64,000 nucleotides of DNA, from assembly GCA_963693305.1 (NCBI GenBank), contig OY855905.1:44660895-44724894 (forward strand), given 5' to 3'. Below, in pieces: positions 28,214-38,029 of this stretch (within the stretch, counting starts at the first letter, position 1; each line of letters starts with the position of its first letter). The position numbers and the translations under genes were made by a program. The DNA comes from Meandrina meandrites (lineage: Eukaryota; Cnidaria; Anthozoa; Scleractinia; Meandrinidae). The notes under the pieces were generated by a model that did not search any database, was not told the DNA's origin, and was given only the letters and a program-made list of their open reading frames with translations.

Positions 28214-29690
28214 ATAGTATACTATTCTGCACTGCAACAATTATCGCATCGCATTAAGTGTGGATTAGATTGGGGATAAAATTCGGACCACGCCTATAAT
28301 CATGTATGCTTCACTGATCAAGGAACCATCAATGGGCTCTTAATCCCCCAATACTCAAATCCACCCAAAGAGACCATTGATGGTCTCCTTTGGAAGGCAA
28401 GTCACACAACACACAACAAAGGTCCTACACTGCCTCAAACATCATCATGGTTGCACTTTATCAATCCCAAACGTCAAAGGACTCTTTCACTCCCAAAACT
28501 CATGTCCAAACAAAGAGACCATTGACGGACACCCACCGAGGCCAATTAATCCTTTACGTTACACCCCCAAACCTTACTCCCAAACCTCAAACCCAGGCCT
28601 CACTTTAGGTGTCTAGTTTCACAGCATACTGCCGTTATCAAGCCTTGCGAACAGCTGTTAGTGGACATTCAACCATCTCCCGGTTCTGCCACAACACACG
28701 ATGATAGATTTACAAGCATTTATTCATTAGCAAACCGCTTTCAGAGTAATTTAAAATTACCCCACATGTTAATTGTTAGAAGCCTTACGCCAAAAGACTC
28801 AAAAGTCTGTGAACTATATCCAATACTAATTTAAAAGATGCCACCAATCAGCATCTTCCTAGCTGGTCAGCCAAGTTTCATCACTCTATGCTCCTTGTTA
28901 AAACGTTGTAGGCCTCTTCGCTCGAAAGATCGACCATAATCTGTTTCCATCGCTCCGCGTAGTTGGCTAGTTCCTCAACAAAGTGATCTGACTCTATACT
29001 TCGACATCATTGTCACCCCCATACTGGCCTTAGAAGGGTTTCCCCTCCAGTGAACTCCAACGGACACAATGCGGTGAAAATGGAGGAGGTCTAGCATGGG
29101 TGAAGCTCTAAATTAAAACAATAGCAACAGTCGTGTATCACGAGGGGAAAACCCAAAGGCCAGCAGGAGGTGACAATTGTGACCCAGAATGACTAGGAGG
29201 GTTGGAACAAGATACCCCGTTTTCACAATTGTCACTTACCGCAGACCCAAGGGTGGAGAAAAAAGGGTTGTAGAAAAACAGCATTCAAGAATAAACCATC
29301 AGTATCGTAAAAACATCTATTCTTCAACTAACGCCACTGAAAGAATATTTCAAACATTCGGCCAGTTCCTCGAATGTTTTCTTGCCTTACTAGATCGGGG
29401 GAGTCACACCCAGAGGTCATCGTTCTTGACCTTTGCCACAATGCAATATCAAAGCTCTTCTTTTAATCTTTGCCTCTTAACAGAGGCAAAAGGTACTCGC
29501 GTAACTATGCAAAGAACAACCATGAAACTTCATGGAAGGGTTTCCTACGTCAGTTAGAAGTAGTCTTCTTCCTATCGTGGGCAGTTCATCAAATTAAGGT
29601 AGTTCCATGGTCTCGAAGCCAAAATAATTGTAAGCATCATGTCCTGAGGTGAAAAGGACCGCAGGAGCGTTTGTTAACAAGTTAGACAAG
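28214..29690. other. Unassigned stretch, possibly decayed retrotransposon flank
   Basis: No intact gene. A CAAAGAGACCATTGA(T/C)G phrase appears twice (about 28367 and 28518). A short uninterrupted - strand frame near 28903-29010 (FVEELANYAERWKQI) looks protein-like but could not be tied to a family. Confidence 0.4.
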
Positions 29691-29699
29691 GTAAGCGAT

Positions 29700-30290
29700 G
29701 GCTTCATGGATGCCATGCTGAAAAGGTTCTCTTCTTGGACCCGCCTGAAGAAGGTCATAGCATGGATTTTACGCTACAAGACCACGTTACGCAGACAAAG
29801 CCAACTACATAAATCAAACAAGATAGTCAGCAACGATCAAAGAAACACAGAAAAGATCACCCGAGATGAGGGAAGCAGAAAAGGAAATTTTCAAGTACGT
29901 GCAAAAACAAGCCTTCGCAGAAGACAAGGAAACTCTAAAGCAAATCACAAGGGAAAGGCAAGAACAGCGCAGTAAGGAAGGGGAGCAGTCTTTACAAACT
30001 TGATCCAGTCCTAGAAAACGACCTCATACGAGTCGTCGGACGTCTACACCACGCCCCAATTGAGAATGACGCTAAACACCCCATTATACTGCCAAGAAAA
30101 CATCATGTAGTTGACCTAATCGTCAACTACTACCACCGAGCTTCTGGGCACTCTGGAGTCGAGTATACACTGTCGATGATCAGGCAACGCTTCTGGATAA
30201 TCGGCGCACGATCAAGTATTCGCAACGTAGTCAACACGTGCTTCGACTGCCGGCGACGTCAAGCACCCGTCATGCAACAAAAAATGCATG
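29700..30290 (+). pseudogene. BEL/Pao retrotransposon fragment (reverse transcriptase end to integrase zinc domain)
   Basis: Around 29725-29800 the sequence encodes a FSSWTRLKKVIAWILRY block. From 29999 to 30284 an uninterrupted frame has LENDLIRVVGRLHHAP, KHPIILPRKH, YYHRASGHSGVEYTL and NTCFDCRRRQA, the H2C2 zinc-binding module that precedes BEL/Pao integrase cores. The two parts are in different frames, with a break near 29990, and nothing of the catalytic integrase core follows. A dead fragment. Confidence 0.78.
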
Positions 30291-30345
30291 GTTGTGTCCA
30301 CAAAAAAATGCATGGTTGCAACAAAAAATGCATGGTTGTGTCCAT
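30284..30345 (+). repeat. Short AAAAAATGCATGGTTG repeat
   Basis: Three imperfect copies of AAAAAATGCATGGTTG, two of them followed by TGTCCA, directly after the retrotransposon fragment; probably slippage. Confidence 0.7.
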
Positions 30346-30892
30346 GCGATTAAATGTTCGGAATGGCCGTGCCATCCACATTTAGTTCATTTAGGACAAT
30401 TCGCTTTGTGAGACATCATCGTGACACTACTTTGGTCTTCTTGTCCCCCGAAACACGTGATGTGGCAGTGCGTGATTCGGGGGACAAGTGAGTTCGAAGT
30501 ACGGAACTTGATATAGTGTACATTGGGCAATCTATTTGCGTTGGCTCTTTCGCTGGCGTTATTTAGATTTGCTACACCGTACTGACGAGTTCCAAAAAGA
30601 ACGAAACAGCTGTCCACGGTTGCAATCCTGCTATATCGGTTCTAGTCGTGTTGGTGTCTCACAAAGTTTATTTTTTATGTAGTACGATCAGCCTTGCAGT
30701 ATTGTTTGTCATTTATCATTTTCACGCTGATCAGATCCCTTGTTGGATCCTACATTTGCAGCATTTTCGTTTGCGGTCCCTTGCTTTAATTTGTGCTTTT
30801 ACTATTTTTTAAGCCCCGCTTTGGGGAGGGTCATTTAAACAAATGTTCCATTGAGGGGAGGGCTACGATTTTTGGCGTTACAAAATATTACT

Positions 30893-31360
30893 GAGGGGGA
30901 AATTGGGGTTTGCGGTATTGCGGTATTGGCCAATTTTTCATGCGGTATTTCGGTAATTTTAATCTTGAATTGCGGTATTGCGGTATTCTCTAAACCTGCG
31001 GGACGCGTTTTCTTGGCGTTTTGGTCGACGATAGTTGGTATAAAAAACGTATCCTTCGCCTTTTTCCAACCATTTTTAGCTGTTTCTGGTCGTTTCGGAA
31101 GCAACCTGAAACAGCCTTATTTTATTGCACATTTTAATGAACAATTTGACTGTTTTAACGACCAGTTTAAAGCCTTGTCATTGTTTCCTCGGTCCCATCG
31201 CTCGTTATTGCCTCTAATTTTGCCCTCGCCTCAACGAATTCGCCGGCTATACAGGCTTACTATGAAAATGCGGTATTTTCCGGATTTTTTTGCGGTATTG
31301 CGGTATTTGCCGACATTTTTTGCGGTAATGCGGTGTTTAGCAACCCCCAATGTCCCCCTC
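30893..31360. mobile_element. MITE with GAGGGGGA tips and ATTACT target duplication
   Basis: The left tip GAGGGGGAAATTGGGGTT (30893-30910) is mirrored by CAACCCCCAATGTCCCCCTC (31341-31360). ATTACT flanks both sides (30887-30892 and 31361-31366). The 468-bp interior is full of TGCGGTATTGCGGTATT words near both ends. No transposase. Family unassigned. Confidence 0.8.
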
Positions 31361-31687
31361 ATTACTACTTGTCTTTGAACTCAAATTTATCTTTATTTCG
31401 TAACCACTACCGGTTGCATAGAAAAATATGGGACCTTTTCAATAAATCTACATGTATCACCGGTCTTCCTGGCGTAGCTGCTTTAAAAATAATAACGAAA
31501 CATTTAAAAACATTATTGTTTGAAGTTCATATAAATTTGAAAATAAAGCATGATAAGATGTCAGCTGACGCTAAAACGATTTGTCACCAATATAAACTTT
31601 ATTTTTGAACACAAACATATTATTCGAAGATAAAATTGTCCTACAAATACAAAAATAATTTTTGTCCTGTTACAAGTCAGTCTGAAA

Positions 31688-31783
31688 CTAGTCTCCTTCG
31701 CAGCCGTTTTTAGTGTCGTCACGCAACGCTCGGGGGAGGAGCGTTGCGTGACGACACTAAAAACGGCTGCGAGGGAGACTAGT
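31688..31783. repeat. Long hairpin, ~44-nt arms and 7-nt loop
   Basis: ACTAGTCTCCTTCGCAGCCG onward (31688-31731) pairs with 31739-31783 almost perfectly around a GGGGGAG loop. The sequence GTTGCGTGACGACACT within it has a weaker relative near 37,640, suggesting a dispersed foldback family. Confidence 0.9.
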
Positions 31784-33064
31784 CTGAAACATGGTCCAGA
31801 TATTGCGTGGCGCATGAAGATTCCCAATATGGACCGTAACCGTAATCATCTTCCAAACTTTCCTCGATTTGTGCTGTGACTGCTGTAACTCTGCAATCGT
31901 CTTCTTCATGTATACATGGGTCGTCAGCTTCATGATCCAGATCATCATCATCATCGTTCTATGTAATATGTATTCATCGTCGTCATCGTCATGGCCTTGG
32001 TAACCAGTTGCCGCACTACTTCCATCCTTGACTAACATGCTTGAAAGGTAGTCCCTCGCCTCGTCGCTTGGTCGGGGTTTATCATTGTCGCAAAGCAATA
32101 ACTCCACCCATTTTATTTCCTGTTTGTTCAATTTTAAGACAAAGTCTTTCTCTATGTGTCTCTTCTCACAGAAAATCGACTTGGAAGAGATTCGAGGCTC
32201 TCCTTCTAAGGTCACCAAGCTTTGATTTTGTGTAAACTGATTTTATACTATTTTAGTCCTTGGGGAGGGTCACAATTTTTTTGACTTCAGTGAAGGGAGG
32301 GCCAGAACTTTTTAAACCCTCTGTGGGGGAGGGCCACTATTTCTTGGCCGAACGTTTTCTAAATATACAAAATTCAGTCTTTTGCTCTTTTGTTGCTGAT
32401 TTCACTTTGTTTAACCTGGTTTAACTAAACGTGTTTTGTTGGTGTGAATGGGGTATAAGACTTGTGAGCAGCGCATAGCTGTAAACTTTTCTTCCTTTAT
32501 TTCTGACACGAGACTTCTTAACTTCAAGGAATTAATGTTACAACTACTGAAAGAAGTTAAAAGTGTCCTTAAGTTACACTTCCTGTGGAAGTGGCTAAGT
32601 TAAAAACATCCCACGGAAGTATAAACTAATACTGTTACTTTAACTAAACATTATGAAAAACGTTATATTTTGGGGGCCATATCATTAGCGCTTATCGTAT
32701 ACAATTACAGCAGACTGTCTGTCTAGCCGAAATATTGGGCATGATTATTTAACGAACAGTTTCAAACGTTTTCAGCTGTCTGATAAGCCTAGCATTACAG
32801 AATCTCTTGCAATTCTTGCCTTTCTTGGTTTGCATGTGACGTCATAAAATTCCAAACTCAAACTTTATGAGGTCTTCTAATTTTGTATCTACACTAAGTT
32901 GAAGGTGACCTAGAAAATAATCGTTTTCCAAATTTTCAGTCCTGTAGTGTCTTTCGCTTTAAAAATACAGCTTTTTGAATTTCCTAATTTTAAGCTTGCG
33001 TGACACGAAGATAGTGGCCACGACAGAGCTGTAATGGTTTTCAGCTCTTTAAACCTTTCAAGTC
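31784..33064. other. Unassigned non-coding stretch
   Basis: Contains a decayed GGGGAGGGTCA/GGGAGGGCCA motif near 32260-32335, also seen near 30820-30870. A 153-codon - strand frame (31757-32218) overlaps the hairpin and an Asp-coding microsatellite and is not convincing as a gene. Confidence 0.45.
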
Positions 33065-33179
33065 TTAGGAGATGTGTTTATGTGCATGTACAAGAGCTCG
33101 TGAGCGAAGAAAAAGTGCTTTCATCGCAAAAGTGAATTTTAAATGGTTTGGCTGATTTGCGGCGGACATGCATGGTGTA

Positions 33180-33400
33180 CCAAAGTTGTACACCAATATG
33201 GCGTCTTCATACAAAGCTCTATAAAGTTGCGTGAAACGTTTTGGCAAATAACTCAGAAACGCCGTACCACAGAGACCTGAGACTTGGAGAAGTTGTTCCA
33301 ATGTTAGTCTGTTATAACATTTTATTTTCTTGGCTTCTTGAGCTTCTTTTATCGAACGGTTTCTAATTTATTTTTTATGGCGTGACAGTGCAAGCCAGCA
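33180..33400 (+). repeat. Dispersed repeat, copy 1
   Basis: Starts AATATGGCGTCTTCATACAA and ends near GGTTTCTAATTTATTTTTTATGG. A diverged copy in the same orientation lies at 57,676-57,860 within an E-protein intron. Non-coding. Confidence 0.7.
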
Positions 33401-33890
33401 TTTTAGTGTGCTATAACATTTATTCCGTGAAGAAGTGTCATTGGAGACCAAACGCATCAGAAATAATCAAAGAGATGTTTACAACCATGAACTGAAGGTT
33501 CTCTTTGGCTCGATAGTTCTAGTTAAGAAAAGATAATTACATCTGACCACCGCCATAGGGTAAGCCATGGGGTAGGCAGTGGCCTACCCCATGTTTTGTC
33601 CACACCCCAGGTGCAAGCCGAAACAAGAACAATAAAGACCAATAAACTGCAAGGCTGACACTACGTACAAATGAAAAACCTTAACGGGACAACGACATGA
33701 TAGAGTCCAAACTGAAAGTCAAAAGTGCTAACTCTGGACAGCTGTTTCGACCTGATTGGGTCTCGTCAGCAGAGTGTATGCCGCACAGAATAGAACAACT
33801 AGAACAAGATAAGTGCTCGCTGGTAATGACGATCCGAGTGGGCTCAAATTCGAAAGCCCGCCCATTGACAACAGCCGCGTGGCTATTTAA

Positions 33891-33960
33891 CAATTAGACC
33901 CGTAGCCCGAAAGGGCTACGGGTCAATAGCCCATGAGGCGAAGCCGAATGGGCTATTGAC

Positions 33961-33991
<31 letters not shown>
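33891..33991. repeat. Compact palindromic element, 101 bp
   Basis: Ends CAATTAGACCC and GGGTCTAATTG are inverse. Inside, GTAGCCCGAAAGGGCTAC and GGGTCAATAGCCCAT...ATGGGCTATTGACCC form nested stems. Probably part of a short foldback element adjoining the next one. Confidence 0.8.
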
Positions 33992-33993
<2 letters not shown>

Positions 33994-33994
<1 letters not shown>

Positions 33995-34138
33995 TAGTAT
34001 CACCCAACTAGTCGGACAGAAAAAGCAATAATAAAGCTAGCAAATGCAAGTTGAAGAAAGATTTATTTAGGAATAAAACGAAAGAAAGCGTCGTGAATTT
34101 CGCTACTCGAGGACTATTACTAATAGTCCTCTAGTAGC

Positions 34139-34176
<38 letters not shown>

Positions 34177-34191
34177 GTTAGGTGATACTAA
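33994..34191. mobile_element. MITE with TTAGTATCACCCAACTAGT ends
   Basis: The 19-bp tip at 33994-34012 is mirrored with one mismatch at 34173-34191. A GAGGACTATTACTAATAGTCCTC palindrome lies in the middle. About 198 bp, no coding sequence. The tip resembles that of the element at 36,340. Confidence 0.8.
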
Positions 34192-35345
34192 TACTCAATA
34201 GGTCAAGAATTCGAAATATCATGTCGTTGTCTCGACAAGGAAAGTGAGGATAGCCAGAACTATCCGTACACTGAAAACATGGACAAAACCATGTGAAACA
34301 AGAACCCCCGAAACGGATGCTGTCGAAAGCTACTAAGCGGTCACTGACACACTAAAATTATTAGAGAGCTAGATATCCCGTTGTTGACGAGCCCAATCAC
34401 GTCTGCGCAAGAGGCTATGTATTAACCGGATACTAGAGCATTTCCCGAGGGATTCCTCTACTTTCCTTAAGGCGGGGGTAGATGGCCCCCCACGCAAGAA
34501 CACCCCAAGTTGGTCGGGGACTGTCTTGGTGTCCATCTGCCAATTTTTAACTTCAAATTATAATTTTCAAACTACATTAAATTTTCAATATGTCTCATTT
34601 CTCTAAATTTTACTAATCCTCTGAGAAAAACAATTTTCTTCCAAACATCCCCCAAAATAACCCAAAAATTTACAAAACACCGTAAAACATAGATTTTGCG
34701 CGGTTTTGGATTGCTTGAAACGCGAAAAACGATTTTCAGCATTTTCCGGGCACACTTTGATGAGTCAGTACTGCAACTCCATCAGTTGCTGTTACTGTAG
34801 TGGTATGAAACAAATGTCCAATCGTTCGCCAACGAGTTGTGATCATTTTCTTGACATAAGTGGCAACCATTGCAATACTATAACCTGTTAAAACACTTAG
34901 AATTAGCTTGGTGATCCCCATTTTTTTATTATTGAAATTAAACAAAAATCTATCAATCTCGTCCCCAGGGGCCGCGATCCTTCTGGTCTGCGCCAGGAAT
35001 CGAGACCTCCAGGCTAGACTGAAAGCCCGCCAAAAAGACAGCCAAATCTGATTGGCTGTTGCAACTTGTTCATTTCAATCACAATCTCCGACGTACGCGC
35101 AAAATCAAACCGGAACCATAAATTAAATATCAGAGGAGTTCAGAGCCACTTTAATCTTTTGAAAATTTAAGGTGGCTCCGAACCCTTCTGATTTCGTTTA
35201 GCTGGGCGTCTACGCACTGCAATTTTAGTTTAGCTGATACAATTTAGGTATCCGGTATAAGGATCTCACCGAGAACAAAATGCCGAAAGTCGCAAAACTG
35301 AAACCCTATTAAAGGACCAAGAACCTCACAAACCCTACCCTATCA
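34192..35345. other. Unassigned stretch with one imperfect hairpin
   Basis: No gene supported. At about 35130-35195, ATCAGAGGAGTTCAGAGCCAC pairs imperfectly with GTGGCTCCGAACCCTTCTGAT, a further foldback remnant. Confidence 0.5.
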
Positions 35346-35989
35346 GGCCAGCTGGAAAGTATGGACTGGACTCTAGACTGGACTCTGGACTGGACTATGA
35401 ACTTTTTTTATAGGCGTTTTGGGAGTCCTGAAGGAGTCTTGTTATGAATAGCGTGACCAAGGTGACGTGCAATATTCTTGACCGTACACTGCGAACTAAA
35501 GAATTTCCCCAAACTGCTTAGGGAAAAACATTTTTCGGGCGAAACATCGGCGTATTCAACACTGGAAAGTATGAAATGGTGCAATTGTAGAATGTATCAG
35601 AATAACTGATGTACTTTCCGTATCTAAAAGATCGAACAATGGCAGGTATTGAACAAACGTGTCACGTCATGTACTGACCACAGCACGACATGATAACGTA
35701 CGTGTACGCTTCAAACCTGGCAGCATTCACGCAATAGAAGCCAAACGTCCTGGATTTGCCTAAAATTACCGGGTATTGTTTCAAAGTGTGTTTTACCGAA
35801 ATATGGAGAAAATCGTTCAGGTTTTTGCAAGAATTTAGAGATTTCGTGACATTTTTGTGAAATTTCAAAATTCACGATATCCATCCTTTGTTATATATAT
35901 TTTAGTTAATTATTAACTTTTTTGTTAACTATATTAAAAAAGGTTTATAGTCCAGTCCAGAGTCCAGTCCATGTTTGCCAGCTGGCCAC
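35346..35989. mobile_element. Foldback element with GGACT-repeat arms
   Basis: The left arm (GGCCAGCTGG, then tandem TGGACTGGACTC words, 35347-35410) is mirrored at about 35935-35988. The flanks ACCCTATC and ACCCTTATC look like an 8-9-bp target duplication with one indel. The interior (~520 bp) is AT-rich and non-coding. Confidence 0.75.
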
Positions 35990-36339
35990 CCTTATCCTGC
36001 GGCACACACCTATTAAGGGTATATATGGGAGTACCCAACCCCCCCCCCAACACTTGGAGGGAAGCATTTTTATTATTTTCTGAGAGGGAGGGGGGGGGGG
36101 GCAACGTTCCTGTGGTCTAATTTTTCCTGTGCCATTTTTTTTCACGATAGACAAAACCAACGCCTAGAAAAGGAGAGGCCTTGGGAACGAGGTTGAACTA
36201 ACGCACGAAACCAAACAGCTTATGTAAGTTTAGCTTTTATTCGACAGATCAGTATTTAATTCTATGTACATCAATGACTATTCGCTACGATTCCGGAGAA
36301 TGCCTTTACAACGTAGTTTGAAAGGCGCTTTTGTGTTTA

Positions 36340-36557
36340 TAGTATCACCCAAACACAGCAATGGCGCGCATATTTATAAGCCGAGATTCTACCCTCGTTT
36401 TGAAAATATGTAAATAAATCGGGTAGAACATGCGATGACACTTAATGAGATGAACACCGGAGTACACATTGACTGAATTCAAAAAGCAATCTCGATTGAT
36501 GGTGAGGTCGGCACTTGATGGTGATCAAGGCAAGGTTAAACACTGTGTTTGGGTGAT
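36340..36557. mobile_element. MITE with (TAG)TATCACCCAAACACAG ends
   Basis: ATCACCCAAACACAG at 36344-36358 is mirrored by CTGTGTTTGGGTGAT at 36543-36557. About 218 bp, non-coding. The TAGTATCACCCAA tip is shared with the element at 33,994, so the two are probably related families. Confidence 0.75.
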
Positions 36558-37600
36558 GGCGTTAAAAATGACAAGACCTAAGTTGCGACTATTGTTATTC
36601 TAAATAGTAACTGTTATTCATAAAAATATCATCTAAAATGTCTAGTGAAATGTATAATGGATTAATTATTAGTAAGTTTTGCTACCGAACAAGACCAAGA
36701 AAAAAACATCTCGTGGTGCAATGAAAATGGAATTGAAATCGTTCAGTGCAAGATTCCGAACGAATCCTGAGGTTGCCAATGAACTTAGAATGCACCTAAA
36801 TGTACACTTGATGCAGTACCAGTTGTTCAGCAGGAAAATCTACGTAACCTATGAGCGTCGTTAAAAGAAAGCAGTTTACATCGAACTAAGATGAAAGTCT
36901 GGTAATACGAGATTTTTTATTTACAACTTTATAGCAGAATTTCTGTATGACTTAGCGCGAACTTTAGGTTGACAAAACAGCGTGAATATCAAATCAGCCT
37001 CCGAGGTATAAAAAGCAAGGTTGGCTCTTAAAATTCGATCACCTTGAGGAGAACGTCGACACTGACCTGACACCCAAAGCAGTTACAGCTAAACAGGTTG
37101 ATGTACGTGTATAAGCTGTTTATTGACAAGAGAGGTTCAGCTTTCTTTTCGTGACAATCCTCCGTTGCGTTATGTTGGCAGTGAAGTCACGCCAAGAAGG
37201 CTTTCAACCTCATGTAGGCCTCGCCGGGAGCAGTGATATGGACGAGATCGTCTTTTCATTGATTTTTCTTTTTTCTTTCTCTCTCTCTTGTTCTAAACTT
37301 ATTTTGCTGCATTTAGTACTTTATCTGTAAATTACATAAAACTCTGATAGCTTTTTTCCATTAAAAACTTTGTTCCTTGTTTACTCTTGTCACGCATTTA
37401 AGGAGGGTGGCTCTCCATGGTCCGTTGGTTCATATCCGTCTAGTGGTCCACAGGGCATGCCTCGGCCCCCTCCGTTAAAGGCCCCTATTACAACAAATAA
37501 AGTTCCGTAAGTTTATGTGGACTAATGAATCTACCTGATTCATTGAAACAGTAGCCTTACTTTAGTTAATCATTCTTAGCATGTACAGACCCTGTACGCG
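36558..37600. other. Intergenic stretch before the E-protein gene 3' end
   Basis: No coding block was supported. A TTTATT at 37604-37609 (AATAAA on the - strand) is a candidate poly(A) signal for the E-protein gene, about 145 nt past its stop. Confidence 0.45.
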
Positions 37601-37751
37601 GTCTTTATTTTGGATCGTCATATAACGCTTAGTGGAGAGAGGCGTTGCATGACAACGAAACAAATGCGAAACTACGATAGTCTAGTGTTCTTCACAGCCG
37701 TTAGTTCGGTCGTGAAGATCCAAACAACGCTTTGAAGGTGACTAATGGCAA

Positions 37752-38029
37752 TCAGGGGCATTTGATGTCGAATTTGTCCAAAACGCGGCCCTCGATCTGC
37801 AACATACTCCAGAAAATAAGTAGAAAAAGTTTGGCTACTAAATTGAACACCCACCCACCTCTTGAAGACCTTCTTCCTCGTCTACCTCTGCCGCCGCGGC
37901 CAGCCGCTGCGCCCGTGGTATCAAAAGGTTTGTCCACTCCAGGCACAGCTCTTTTCTCGGGAGCTTCCTCTTCCACCTTTTCCTCTTCCCGCCTTTTGAG
38001 ACATGCTGCTTTGGGGTTAAGGTTTCGTT
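37752..38029 (-). CDS. E-protein last coding exon
   Basis: Encodes the family's C-terminal signature [18 protein letters not shown], then an acidic stretch and a Gly/Arg-rich segment ([16 protein letters not shown]), then an unexpected hydrophobic tail ([15 protein letters not shown]) to the stop at 37752. A GTGGGT right after the Arg/Gly block could be a splice donor that would remove the tail. Confidence 0.8.

Noticed and set aside
28903..29010. - strand block FVEELANYAERWKQI as a possible retrotransposon Gag
   Set aside because: Too short and without a family signature; kept only as a remark.
31757..32218. 153-codon - strand frame
   Set aside because: It spans one arm of a long hairpin and a GAT/CAT microsatellite; no conserved motif or splice context.
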